NCBI GenBank assembly: GCA_025353725.1
Contig: JANXOF010000029.1
Span: 1-63,654 of the forward strand
Length of the DNA: 63,654 nucleotides
Origin: Polyangiaceae bacterium
GTDB taxonomy: Bacteria > Myxococcota_A > Polyangia > Polyangiales > Polyangiaceae
Reading direction: 5' to 3'
The notes beneath the pieces are model-generated. The model saw nothing but the letters and a program-made list of their open reading frames with translations, did not search any database and was not told the DNA's origin. The translations under genes were made by a program, and so were the position numbers. Below are positions 24,303 through 33,149 of the stretch, piece after piece. How positions within the stretch are numbered: position 1 is the stretch's first letter; each line of letters starts with the position of its first letter.

Positions 24303-24350
24303 CGCCGAATGCCCTCGCGGACGCTTCGGCGTTCTCGAGGGCATTCGGCG
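24303..24350. terminator. Long UUCG-loop bidirectional hairpin terminator
   Basis: A near-perfect 22-pair stem: CGCCGAATGCCCTCG pairs with CGAGGGCATTCGGCG, then one C/T mismatch, then GGACGC with GCGTTC (one G-U), closed by the stable tetraloop TTCG. It lies between two convergent genes, the peptidoglycan-binding gene and the kynureninase gene. No long U-tract follows on either side. Confidence 0.8.
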
Positions 24351-24365
24351 CAGCGCGTTGAGAAG

Positions 24366-25574
24366 TCAGTAGGCGGCGGTTGTGGCGTGCGTCACGGTCG
24401 AGGCGCTCTTTCTCACGGCATCGAGTTCCGCCATGAAGCGGTAGAGCTCTTCGTCCGTCGTGTAGAAATGCGGTCCGAGGCGAAGCCCGCACTGGGGGCG
24501 GTAGTCGTGGAAAAACTTGCGCTGCGAAAGCGTGCGAGACACGGCTTCAGCGCCGTCGAAGTCGAAGCAGAGGGTACCTCCGCGAACAGCGTCTTCGCGT
24601 GGTGAGTTGAGCGTGAATCCGCGCTGGTCCACGAGCTCCCGCAGCAGTCGCGTTTGGCGCAGGGATTTCGCGCGAATGGCCTCGACGCCGAGGCGCGCGA
24701 TGGTTTCCCAACCCGCGCGTGCCGCGTACACGGCGGGAACGGCCATCGTTCCGCCGATCATTCGCCACACGTCGGCCGCGTACCGCATGGGGCCCATTTC
24801 AAAGGCGAACGGCTCCGCGTGCGCGAACCACCCCGTCGACATCGGTTTCAGATGTTCCAGAAGGTCGGGGCGCACGTAGAGGTAGGCCGCGCCTGGGCCG
24901 CCGCACGCCCACTTGACGGAGCCGCCGCACGCGATATCGCAGTCCCAAGCCTTTAGGTCGAGCGGCACCGTGCCAGCCGACTGGTAGCAATCGAGCAAAA
25001 CGAGCGCTCCGACCTCGTGCGCGCGATCAATCACGCGCTTGGCATCGATCATACCGCTCGAACGAAAAAGCACATGGCTTATCGGGACGATGAGCGTCGT
25101 CTCGTCAATCGCAGCGCACAACGCGTCAATGGGCGAATGAATGCCGTCTTTTGACTTGACGATATGGATGTTTGCGCCGCGCCTCGCCTGCTCTTGCCAC
25201 ACGTAGTGGACGGTCGAAAAGTTCACGTCGTCATAGACAATCTTCGTCCGACCTTTGAAACGACCGCTTGTCTCACCGAACGTAAAACAGGAGGCCACGA
25301 ACGACTGGGCCGTTGAAACGTTCGGAAGAATGGCCACCGTCCCGGGGTCGACGCCCAGCACTCCGCCGACCACGTCACCAAGACCACGGACGGCAGGAAG
25401 CCAAGAGGCCCATGCGCCGATGGAGTCATTCTCCCATTCGTCCATGTACTGATTGACATACTGGCGAGCTTGCCGAGGAGCCGCGCCTAGGGAGTGGCTA
25501 ATGAGGTGGACACCTTTGGAGAGCGTCGGAAAGTCGGCTCGTGTCGCGAGAAGCTCGGCTTCGGAGGTCGTCAT
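24366..25574 (-). CDS. kynU: Kynureninase-like PLP enzyme (aminotransferase class V fold)
   Basis: A 402-residue fold-type I PLP protein resembling kynureninase, which cleaves kynurenine to anthranilate and alanine. Supporting blocks are ISHSLGAAP near the N-terminus, VAILPNVSTAQSF, LVLLDCYQSAGTVPLDLK (Asp that contacts the PLP ring), CGGSVKWACGGPG with the Schiff-base Lys, and STGWFAHAEPFAFEMG matching the GWWGH...F region of kynureninases. The start overlaps the end of the upstream tryptophan-dioxygenase-like gene by four bases (ATGA), so the two are co-translated, which strongly supports a role in tryptophan degradation. No kynurenine formamidase is adjacent. Substrate range, such as 3-hydroxykynurenine, is not determinable. 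Confidence 0.82.
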   Translation of the reverse strand: MTTSEAELLATRADFPTLSKGVHLISHSLGAAPRQARQYVNQYMDEWENDSIGAWASWLPAVRGLGDVVGGVLGVDPGTVAILPNVSTAQSFVASCFTFGETSGRFKGRTKIVYDDVNFSTVHYVWQEQARRGANIHIVKSKDGIHSPIDALCAAIDETTLIVPISHVLFRSSGMIDAKRVIDRAHEVGALVLLDCYQSAGTVPLDLKAWDCDIACGGSVKWACGGPGAAYLYVRPDLLEHLKPMSTGWFAHAEPFAFEMGPMRYAADVWRMIGGTMAVPAVYAARAGWETIARLGVEAIRAKSLRQTRLLRELVDQRGFTLNSPREDAVRGGTLCFDFDGAEAVSRTLSQRKFFHDYRPQCGLRLGPHFYTTDEELYRFMAELDAVRKSASTVTHATTAAY

Positions 25575-26332
25575 GCTTTCAGCTCACCTGGGGCAAAGTC
25601 GTTGAAGAGTGCCTCCCGCGCCCGCCAAAGCGTCGGGAAAAACATCTTTTTAGCGTTATTTTCGAGAAGTTCGATGGGGTTCCCCTTCAAACTTGGCGTA
25701 CCCGCCCCGATGATGCGCTTCACAAGGACAAGGTGACGGTACCGGAAACTCTGAAACGCTTCATCGACGTCGATCATGACCTCGGAGATGGCCCAAAGTT
25801 GACGGTGAACGGAAGGGTCTCTTACGAGCGCCTCGGGGGTGACGCCGTGACGCACGCACGCGCGGTCAAATGCGGCGACGACCTTTTGCGAGCTTCGGAG
25901 CAGCCGATTGAAGCCAGGCGATTCGAGTCCGGACCCGTGGCCGAGACCTTTGCGAATGGCGAAGTAGGCGACGGGAGCCATCGTCTCGAGCAGCCTCATC
26001 TGGTCTCCCATGAGTCGCTCGATGAGGTAAATCCGGTGGAGTCCAGCGCGGGCGGCCTCGAGTTCGTCCCTCTCCATCGCCGGGACAAGGCGTGTAATTT
26101 CGTCGTCCGCGGCCTTCATCCAAATCTCTTCGACCTGGTGAACGCTCTGGAACAGGAGCTCGTCTTCATGCGTTCGGGCGGCTTCGGGCTTTTGCAGGCT
26201 GAGCAGCTCCGGCACGCGCAGGTAGCGCTCGTACTCCGTGACCACCGCCGTTCCGGCCGCGGACGTACTCCCGGCCGCGGTCAGAGTTTCGGTGGCCGTC
26301 GGATTCGTAGGCAGAGTCGTAGGCAGACGCAT
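25571..26332 (-). CDS. kynA: Tryptophan 2,3-dioxygenase family heme protein
   Basis: A 253-residue helical heme protein of the TDO superfamily, which opens the indole ring of L-tryptophan to N-formylkynurenine. Recognisable blocks are YLRVPELLSLQKP, HEDELLFQSVHQVEEIWMK (distal His region), VAYFAIRKGLGHGSGLESPGF (Tyr/Arg that bind the substrate carboxylate) and FRYRHLVLVKRIIG (proximal heme-ligand His). The glycine-rich GTGGSSG loop that closes the active site in canonical TDO is absent, replaced by AGTPSLKGNPIELL. It could therefore be a diverged oxygenase. ATG 26332 is chosen over GTG 26341 because AGGTGA lies 5 bases upstream of it. It heads the operon with the kynureninase-like gene. Confidence 0.8.
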   Translation of the reverse strand: MRLPTTLPTNPTATETLTAAGSTSAAGTAVVTEYERYLRVPELLSLQKPEAARTHEDELLFQSVHQVEEIWMKAADDEITRLVPAMERDELEAARAGLHRIYLIERLMGDQMRLLETMAPVAYFAIRKGLGHGSGLESPGFNRLLRSSQKVVAAFDRACVRHGVTPEALVRDPSVHRQLWAISEVMIDVDEAFQSFRYRHLVLVKRIIGAGTPSLKGNPIELLENNAKKMFFPTLWRAREALFNDFAPGELKA

Positions 26333-26403
26333 CAGAATCACCTGTTCTAGGAGGCCGCTTACGGCTCAGCCCGTAAAAGTGTCCTATCTCGCGCGCACGG
26401 CGG

Positions 26404-27831
26404 TTGGCAAGTAGCCCATTCGTGCGGCAGAGTCCGCGCACCTTGAAGACCCCCCCCGCCGCCTCGCGCGTCTCCCCTCGACATCGGCTTCAGGTCGACG
26501 GCCTCCGCAGTTTCGCTAGCGCAGTGCGCATTCTGCCCGCGACCGCGCTTCTGCTCGCCGTTTTAGGCGCGTGCCGGTCCCAACCTTCCGACCCGAGCTC
26601 CGGCGCGCCGTCGAAAAACCCGACCGCGCTCGCCCCAACGGCGGATGCCCTCGCCGAGCCCGCCAGCCACCCCTCGGCCGGGCGCGAACACGATGCTGAG
26701 GCGCCCGCGGCTTCCAAAGTCGTCGAACCGCCGCCCGAAGAGCTCGCTGGGACGCTCTTTACCGCCGAAGTCCAGGCTGCGTTCCGGATGGCGGCGTGTG
26801 CCGGAGACGACGCGTTTATCCCGACCGGGATAGACAGAAAACTCATCGATACCCACTGCGGGTTACTCAAAGCCGGCTACGACGAGTATCGGCGGGAGTG
26901 GATAGACGTCGCGTCTCCGTTTCTCGCCAAGCTCCGGCCCTCGAACCTTCCGACTCAGGTTGTTTATCCCTTTGGTGGCGGTGACTTGGTGACGGCCCTC
27001 GCGACGTTTCCTGAGCTCACCGAAATAACCACGATTTCACTCGAAATCGCAGGCGACATTCGTGGTGTCGCCAAGGTCGACAACCGGCGTCTGAGCAAGG
27101 AGCTTTTGACTCTTCGCGAGCACCTGGGGAAGCTGTTCCTCAAGGCTCACAGTCGCACGATTAACTTGGATATCGAGACCCACGAATCGATTCCTGGTGA
27201 AGCCGCTTTTACGTTGGCCGCCATGGCCATTCACGGGTTCGAGCCGCTGACCTATCGCTACTTCGACTTTACCGACGACGGGAGTCTTCGCTACCTCACG
27301 GACAGCGACATTTCAAAGTCGGAGAAGGCGGGCAAACAAGGACGCGGCGGTCCCTTTGCGAACGCCGAAATTCGATTTCGCAAGGTGGGAGAAACCAACG
27401 TGCGGACGCTTAGGCACGTGGCCTACGACTTGTCGGACGCGACGTTGAAGCGCCTCCCGCAACTCCTCAAGCATCTGGCGACGAAGTCAAAGGTTTCGGC
27501 CATGACCAAAGCCGCGAGCCACCTGCTGTGGGATGACCAAAATTTTTCGGTGATCCGCGACTGGCTCATGACCCACACCGACTGGATGATCTCCGACACG
27601 ACTGGCGTGCCGCCGCGCATCGCGAAAAGGTACGGTTTCGAGCAGGATTACTACGGACAGTACGAGTACGCTGAGCCCTTCGGAACCGTGAACAACAAGG
27701 ATATGCTTGAGTTTCACGAGAAGTTCAAAGGCAACGCGCCCCTCGCGTTTCGCTACGGCTATCCGGACAACAAGAGCCACGGCCACATCCTGGTGACCCA
27801 CAAGCCCGGCGTTGTTGGCGCCAAGCCCTGA
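26404..27831 (+). CDS. Predicted lipoprotein of unknown function
   Basis: A protein of up to 475 residues. The lipobox is LAVLGAC; starting at GTG 26524 gives a compact signal MRILPATALLLAVLGAC, which looks more natural than the 40-residue Arg-rich extension from 26404. A Pro/Ala/Ser/Glu linker of about 50 residues follows. The folded domain then begins (FTAEVQAAFRMAACAGDDAF) and has a soluble alpha/beta look, with QVVYPFGGGDLVTALATFPE, TTISLEIAGDIRG and a His/Tyr-rich C-terminus. I do not recognise the family. It is divergent from the kyn operon across a short gap. Confidence 0.65.
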   Translation: MASSPFVRQSPRTLKTPPAASRVSPRHRLQVDGLRSFASAVRILPATALLLAVLGACRSQPSDPSSGAPSKNPTALAPTADALAEPASHPSAGREHDAEAPAASKVVEPPPEELAGTLFTAEVQAAFRMAACAGDDAFIPTGIDRKLIDTHCGLLKAGYDEYRREWIDVASPFLAKLRPSNLPTQVVYPFGGGDLVTALATFPELTEITTISLEIAGDIRGVAKVDNRRLSKELLTLREHLGKLFLKAHSRTINLDIETHESIPGEAAFTLAAMAIHGFEPLTYRYFDFTDDGSLRYLTDSDISKSEKAGKQGRGGPFANAEIRFRKVGETNVRTLRHVAYDLSDATLKRLPQLLKHLATKSKVSAMTKAASHLLWDDQNFSVIRDWLMTHTDWMISDTTGVPPRIAKRYGFEQDYYGQYEYAEPFGTVNNKDMLEFHEKFKGNAPLAFRYGYPDNKSHGHILVTHKPGVVGAKP

Positions 27832-28167
27832 CAGCGTGAACGGAGCGCGGTAGCCCGAATTCGCGTTAGAGGCCTTCCTCGGAGAAGACCTGAGGGTACG
27901 GCGACCCACCACGCGGATCAAAGTCGGGTCGGTGGGCGGCGCGTACGAGCCCTTAGGGAGCTCGTTGAAGGGCATCGTTTAGCTCAATTAGCCTGCGGTT
28001 TGAGCGATGTCTCCTGCAGGGCTGAGGGGAACGCGCGGGTGGGCGTACAGGTACGGAACTTGATGGTGATGTAGGAGTTCGGTGGAGACGGAAGAGTCTC
28101 TCTCTGAACGAGGGGCGTTGTCCGCCCGTTTCCGCCATGGCTTCCACCGTTTCGAAAGCTGAACCCC
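27832..28167. other. 336-base intergenic stretch, no gene seen
   Basis: Short frames on both strands lack ribosome-binding sites and codon bias. I see no RNA gene, no long hairpin and no repeat. It must carry the promoter of the 28168 lipoprotein gene and any terminator of the preceding one. Confidence 0.5.
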
Positions 28168-29724
28168 ATGTCATCGAACTCCCGATTTGCTCGACGCCTC
28201 GTTCTCACGTGTATGGCCGTCGGGCTCACGGTGGGCTGCACCTCCGAACCGGAGTTACAACCCACGACTGGGAGGTCTGACTCCCTTACGTTGATGTCGG
28301 CCGAACCGACGCAGGTTTGGACCCGCGACGCCGAGAAGGACTTTTCCTCGTTCGTTCGAACCATCGGCCGTGCACGGCAGGCGGACCGATGCCGATTCCT
28401 CGTCGACTGCCTCAATGACGCGACGGTGAATCCGCTCAAAGCCGTGTCTGATGTCCCCTTACAGCCTCTCGAGAACGCGGACTGCGCGGATATGGCTCTT
28501 CAATTGCGCGCCTATTACTCCGTCAAGAAGGGGCTTCCGTTCGAGTACGTATCGTCGATTCAGTTCACGACGAACGAAGGCAACGATGAACGCTACGCAG
28601 CCGGAATTTCCCCGAGGGCTGGAAGCGTGATGCGGTCGACTCAATTTTCGACGATGGACGCTCTGCTCAATGACATTGCGGATAGCGTGCATTCAGGGTT
28701 TTATCGCATGGACGGTACCGTCGAAACGGGCGACACGTACGTCGTAGATGTCACGCCGGAGTCGGTCGTACCGGGCACGGTTTTTTATGACCCGAACGGT
28801 CACGTTCTCATCGTCTACGACGTCGACCCCGACGGCACTGTAAAGTTTCTTCAGGGCAGTCCGCCGAACTTTCTAAGCACCACTATTTTGACAACGAACA
28901 ACAAGCTTGGCGGGCGGAGTCAAGGCGGCGGGTTCCGCGGATGGCGCCCTCTCACGTATACGAAGAACGCGAGCGGTGAAGGGGGTACGTACGCGCGCAC
29001 GCCCAACGCTTCTCTCCCCCACGCGAGCGCGACGGCTCAATACACCCAGACGGGCGATTATTACGACTGGGTGCGCACGCGCTTGGCCACCGTGGTTGTC
29101 CCCCCTACAGAGCGCTTTCGCGGGCTCGCCGCCAACATCTGTACGGCCGCCAAAAACCGCGTCGCCGTCGTTGCCGGCGGGGCCCCGTTCGTGAACGCGC
29201 CGGTCACTCCCATTCCGGCAAATATCTACGGCGCGAGCGGCGATTGGGAGAATTGGGCAAGCCCCGGTACCGACAGCAAGCTGCGAGGTGCATTCCGAGA
29301 ACTCGCGTCTTTCGTTCGAAAAACGAGCGCCGTTCCGGAGGCCAGCCTGCCGTCGATCATGTGGGCGCAGGGACATGCCGCGCTTGGTGTCGCCTACAGG
29401 CAAATCTGGGCCGAAATGGCCGGACAATGCCGTGTGACCTACCAAAACTCGGCCGGAAGCGGCGTCACGCTCACCCTCAGCGCTATCGAAGCGCGCCTCT
29501 TCGACCTCTCGTTCGACCTCAATCATTGTCCTGAGATGCGTTGGGGCGCGTACCACTCACTCGCGCGCCGCGAGCCCGATATGGTGACGTGTGCACTCGA
29601 TGCCGTCCACGTTCAGCGCTTCGACGAGGAGGCTCGTGCGCGCTACGCCATCGACCGAGAAAATCCAGGCCCCAGCCTACCGCCGACGGGAGTCACGGTG
29701 AGTGAAGCGCTCGCGCGGTTCTAG
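28168..29724 (+). CDS. Predicted lipoprotein with papain/NlpC-like Cys-His layout
   Basis: A 518-residue lipoprotein (lipobox TVGC at residue 24). The central part has NADCADMALQLRAYYSVKKG, in which a Cys sits at the start of a helix. About 110 residues later comes PGTVFYDPNGHVLIVYDVDP, a His on a beta-strand, then GTVKFLQGSPPN. This Cys-helix then strand-His order is the arrangement of NlpC/P60-, transglutaminase- and CHAP-type cysteine peptidases, so an envelope hydrolase or amidase is possible. The third residue of the triad is not obvious. The C-terminal 200 residues, with a few more cysteines, are unrecognised. Convergent with the hydrolase gene at 29743. Confidence 0.6.
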   Translation: MSSNSRFARRLVLTCMAVGLTVGCTSEPELQPTTGRSDSLTLMSAEPTQVWTRDAEKDFSSFVRTIGRARQADRCRFLVDCLNDATVNPLKAVSDVPLQPLENADCADMALQLRAYYSVKKGLPFEYVSSIQFTTNEGNDERYAAGISPRAGSVMRSTQFSTMDALLNDIADSVHSGFYRMDGTVETGDTYVVDVTPESVVPGTVFYDPNGHVLIVYDVDPDGTVKFLQGSPPNFLSTTILTTNNKLGGRSQGGGFRGWRPLTYTKNASGEGGTYARTPNASLPHASATAQYTQTGDYYDWVRTRLATVVVPPTERFRGLAANICTAAKNRVAVVAGGAPFVNAPVTPIPANIYGASGDWENWASPGTDSKLRGAFRELASFVRKTSAVPEASLPSIMWAQGHAALGVAYRQIWAEMAGQCRVTYQNSAGSGVTLTLSAIEARLFDLSFDLNHCPEMRWGAYHSLARREPDMVTCALDAVHVQRFDEEARARYAIDRENPGPSLPPTGVTVSEALARF

Positions 29725-29742
29725 GCGTACAACGCGGAGAAG

Positions 29743-30837
29743 TCAGCGCCTTCGTTCGAGGCGGCGCGCGCCGTGTTTTGCCTCGAACCACGAACTGTGG
29801 AGGTTCCTGCGGAGCGCGGAGGCGTACAGGCAGTCGCGCAAGCTGTTTAGCTCGCTCGTTACAGAACCGTGCGCAAGAGCCGTGCGGATCCCCACGGCCT
29901 CTGCGCGTGTCAGTTCCTCGCGCGAAAGTGTGCCTTCGATTTGTTCGTGCGCACAGTGCACCCCGGCTCGTCCGAGCTCGGAAAATAGAGCGTGTGAGTT
30001 CGCCTCCGTGCGGCCTGCCGTGTAGTACGTCACGAGCTTGTGGCGTGCCCCCATGGGCTTGCCGTGCCCCGCGACAACCCAATCGCGGAAGACATCCACG
30101 TCGGCGTAGAGCGCGTCGAAGAGATACGCTTCCTGCACGGGAACGGCTCCTCCGCGCAACGCACACGCGGCCGCGTGGTATCCCCCGGAGTGCGCAGAGA
30201 CGCAGAGGCGACCTAGACCCAGGTCCAGCGCGTCGCGTGAGCCCGCAGCGCCGGGCATGCGGAGCGCGAGCCCGGCCGCGTCGCGGCGTGCGAAGTCACC
30301 GAGCGTGGTGCGCAGGTCGGCAAGCATACGCCCGAAACCGCCCGCGACCTCGAGCGTGCCTGCCGCGGAATCGGGAGCCATCAACGCGAGCTGCGGCACC
30401 ACTAAGATCGCGTTCTGCTTGCTCTCGTAGAGTTGCTCGCGCAACCGATGCGCCGTCGTGGCTCGTTCGGCGGTGGTGTTGTGTCCATGAAAGTGAACGA
30501 CCATCGAAACGGTGCCATCTTCCGCGATGCGGTGATGATGCGGAATGAAGACGAGCACGGTGGGGTCCGCGTAGCCATTCGCTGTGGCTGGAAACGGAGC
30601 GTGTTCTAGCTCGAGTCTAGCCGTGATCCCTCGTGCGTCGCGGACCACGCTAACGACGCGCGAGCCTGCTTCCGTGGAGGCAGGCAAACCGCCGGGTAGT
30701 GCGACCGGCGCGCTGGCGTCGGCCCACGCGCGACGTGGCACAAACGTACTTAGCCCCGAGGCAAACGCCGCGGAGAGCAAGGCTCGGCGAGGAAGTCGAA
30801 CGGACGAGGGCATGGGCGACGAGACCTGAACCTCCAT
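29743..30837 (-). CDS. Exported alpha/beta hydrolase-like protein (Tat-type signal)
   Basis: A 364-residue protein from ATG 30837 (ATG 30813 is also possible). The leader RLPRRALLSAAFASGLSTF, followed by PRRAWADA, looks like a twin-arginine signal with a cleavage site. The body has alpha/beta-hydrolase features: MVVHFHGHNTTAERA (oxyanion-hole HFHG), AILVVPQLALMAPD, CVSAHSGGYHAAACAL with a G/S-x-S-x-G-like nucleophile elbow (Ser in SAHSGGYH), and a late VTYYTAGRTEANSH. The catalytic acid and His are not certain. The substrate is unknown. It follows the 30901 lipoprotein gene on the same strand by 63 bases. Confidence 0.65.
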   Translation of the reverse strand: MEVQVSSPMPSSVRLPRRALLSAAFASGLSTFVPRRAWADASAPVALPGGLPASTEAGSRVVSVVRDARGITARLELEHAPFPATANGYADPTVLVFIPHHHRIAEDGTVSMVVHFHGHNTTAERATTAHRLREQLYESKQNAILVVPQLALMAPDSAAGTLEVAGGFGRMLADLRTTLGDFARRDAAGLALRMPGAAGSRDALDLGLGRLCVSAHSGGYHAAACALRGGAVPVQEAYLFDALYADVDVFRDWVVAGHGKPMGARHKLVTYYTAGRTEANSHALFSELGRAGVHCAHEQIEGTLSREELTRAEAVGIRTALAHGSVTSELNSLRDCLYASALRRNLHSSWFEAKHGARRLERRR

Positions 30838-30900
30838 GATTCTTAGTCGCGAGGCCAACTTTGCGGCGACATCGACGGCCGGCTTGCGCCACGAGGTGCG

Positions 30901-31785
30901 CTACGGAATGTTCCAGACGAGTTTCGCCGGAAGGCCAGCCTCGACGTCGCAGAGGAGCTGCCCGACGTGTAGGATGTACCGACCGTTTCCAAGCTTAGCT
31001 GGCGTGCAGTCGGCGTCGTTTAGGCACGCCGACGTGCCCGCGTCGGGACTGCGCCGGAGGACCTTCGCTACCGCTAAGTTGGGGAAAAACGTCGCCACGG
31101 CGGCGGCGCCCGGTGGCAGCGTGATCTGCGCGAAGTGCGCACGCAACCCTGCTGTCGATGCGTCGACGCCCACCGAGGGGGCGACGTCGAGAAGCACGGA
31201 CGCGAGTTCGAAAAGTGTGTGCCGCTCGTCCTCCGCGAGGACTGTGAACGCGGGAAGTGTCGACGAGCCGCTGAAAGGCAGCGTAAGCGACGCCTTACTC
31301 TGGTTCACCAACCGCAGGATGACGCGTCCGTCGGAGTCGAACGCTGCCTCTTGAAATAGCTTCTCATGGGGCGCGCCGGAGTCCTCTTCGAGGGCTGCGC
31401 GCAACGCCCTCGCGCGTACTGACCCGATGGTGCAACGCGGCTCGAGCAGCGCTCGGAGGACCGAGACCTCACGGCCCGTGCAAAGTGCATCGACCTCGCC
31501 GTCGTGATCTCGCTTGACCCGCGGGGAAGCGTCAAGAAAGCGCGAGCTCGCATCGAGGACAGACGCGTCAGCGCTTCCCTCATAGCGATCGTCAAGCTGC
31601 GTTGCGGCGGGCGCCGGCACGTCACCCGGACTACCCTCCATCGAAGTGTTCTTGCCGCGGCAAGACTGCACCGCGAGCGCGGTCACGGCTACAGCCCCAG
31701 CGCAAAGCCGCACGCGGGCGGCTCCGCGGGGACGATCCACTCGTGGTGGCCTGGCGCGAAGCGACGACATGCTGTCACCTACCAC
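30901..31785 (-). CDS. Predicted lipoprotein of unknown function
   Basis: A 294-residue protein. The Arg-rich start precedes a hydrophobic segment and lipobox LAVQSC at about residue 42; an ATG at 31770 would shorten the n-region. An Asp/Ala/Ser-rich linker follows, then an immunoglobulin-like beta-rich domain (GRVILRLVNQSKASLTLPFSG, FTVLAEDERHTLFEL, ITLPPGAAAVATFF). The C-terminus holds two cysteine-containing turns (ACLNDADCTPAKLGNG, GQLLCDVEAGL). I do not recognise the family. It is upstream of the hydrolase gene, probably in one transcript, and divergent from the gene at 31930. Confidence 0.6.
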   Translation of the reverse strand: MVGDSMSSLRARPPRVDRPRGAARVRLCAGAVAVTALAVQSCRGKNTSMEGSPGDVPAPAATQLDDRYEGSADASVLDASSRFLDASPRVKRDHDGEVDALCTGREVSVLRALLEPRCTIGSVRARALRAALEEDSGAPHEKLFQEAAFDSDGRVILRLVNQSKASLTLPFSGSSTLPAFTVLAEDERHTLFELASVLLDVAPSVGVDASTAGLRAHFAQITLPPGAAAVATFFPNLAVAKVLRRSPDAGTSACLNDADCTPAKLGNGRYILHVGQLLCDVEAGLPAKLVWNIP

Positions 31786-31929
31786 AGCCTACGGCACTGC
31801 GACCCACCGGTTCGTAGGAGTCTGGAACGGGGCCGATGGAGATGTTGCGTCTGCCACAAAGTGGCGCGGACGGCGACGTTGCGGCTTTCATGTTTGCTTG
31901 AGCGGGCCGGAGCAGAGTATCCCGGTCGT

Positions 31930-33117
31930 ATGCGAGATGTCGTGCAAGCCGTGAAGACCCTCGTTCAATTGGCGACATCGGGAGGAACCGACGCGGAGCT
32001 ACGTTCTGCCATTGACGCGGTTTTGATCGACTTTCGACCGAAGGGTGCACGCAACCTGGGCCTCGCGAAACAAGCGCTTCGCGTGTTGACGAAAGGCATT
32101 GCGGCAAGCAAAGGCCGCGCGACCCAAGTTCTCTTGCTCGCGCTCGGCGCGCTGGTCGAGGCTGGCGCTGCGCCCGAACTCGCGTGGCCAGCGATTGAGG
32201 CGCAGGTTGCTCCCGTACTCGCAGGCGCCGAGAAATTCGCTCAAGAATGCCTCGATCGCAGCGAGCTCCAAGACCTGGAGGACGCTGTGAAACGCGAAGG
32301 CGAAGGCGTCAGAAAAGACTATCCCCGTCTGCACGCCGCCTGGGCGCTCCTTCGTGCAGTCTGCATGGCAGCCAACGCTTGCCTAACGCGCTCGCCGAAG
32401 CTTCGCGCGAGAACGAAAAAGTCGAGTGTCATTGTCAAGGCCTTAGGCGTCGCTCGCACCCTCGAAAGCCAGGTCGACGAGGTGCGCGCGTTCGACCGAA
32501 TTCTCCGCCTTTGCTGCGACGAGCCGCTGATCGTTATCCATCCAGAGTCACGTAAAGGGTGGCGGTTCGTGATGACCGATCTCGCGAGCAACGTGGAACT
32601 CTACGTTTTGCTCCTCGACCAGATTGTCCAAGTTGCGGGCGCACCGCTTGGCCGTCTCTTGAAGGCGAAGCGCCCAGCCCAACGGGCCTTGACGACGCTT
32701 CAATCTCCCGACAAGGCCCCGAAAGGTGCGGTCACTGCGGACACACCCTTTCACATGGTTCAGTGGACGGGTCTCCGCGCCGACTTGACGCTTCCCCATC
32801 CTCAAACAGACCAGGAGATGCAGCACACGATCTGGCTCGAAGGCGTACCCGGCGATATTTCCACCTTCGAATCCGAGCGCGTCATCCTTCTTCAAGAATC
32901 GCTTGTGAAACGCAAGATCGACGTCGACGTGCCTTATGACGCACTTCATCCGACACTCAAGCGGAAGCGAAACCTGACCGCCGCGGAGGTCGACCTGCGG
33001 CTGGCTAAAATGGCCAAAGCGGCCGCGAAATTAGCTTCAACCAGACGCTTGAACCCTTCTCTAGCCGAAGCGCGGACCTCATCTTCGAAGGCCAAAAAGG
33101 CAAAGGGAATCCGCTGA
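31930..33117 (+). CDS. Cytoplasmic helical protein of unknown function
   Basis: A 395-residue protein from ATG 31930 (MRDVVQAVKTLVQLATSGG), Ala/Leu/Lys-rich and helical, with no signal. An in-frame open stretch up to 31504 overlaps the divergent lipoprotein gene and has no coding character, so I exclude it. The central part has a long amphipathic stretch (VRAFDRILRLCCDEPLIVIH, LASNVELYVLLLDQIVQVAG). The C-terminus is a Lys/Ala/Ser tail. Unrecognised. The following small gene lies 32 bases downstream. Confidence 0.6.
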   Translation: MRDVVQAVKTLVQLATSGGTDAELRSAIDAVLIDFRPKGARNLGLAKQALRVLTKGIAASKGRATQVLLLALGALVEAGAAPELAWPAIEAQVAPVLAGAEKFAQECLDRSELQDLEDAVKREGEGVRKDYPRLHAAWALLRAVCMAANACLTRSPKLRARTKKSSVIVKALGVARTLESQVDEVRAFDRILRLCCDEPLIVIHPESRKGWRFVMTDLASNVELYVLLLDQIVQVAGAPLGRLLKAKRPAQRALTTLQSPDKAPKGAVTADTPFHMVQWTGLRADLTLPHPQTDQEMQHTIWLEGVPGDISTFESERVILLQESLVKRKIDVDVPYDALHPTLKRKRNLTAAEVDLRLAKMAKAAAKLASTRRLNPSLAEARTSSSKAKKAKGIR

Positions 33118-33149
33118 GGAGTCCACGTGCGGGTGGTACGCTCTACCTC

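Noticed and set aside
25541-26350. Open frame of about 270 codons opposite the tryptophan dioxygenase gene
   Set aside because: Mirror of the dioxygenase, whose catalytic motifs are clear.
27832-28167. Possible small genes in the gap
   Set aside because: Frames on both strands lack ribosome-binding sites, homology and consistent codon bias.
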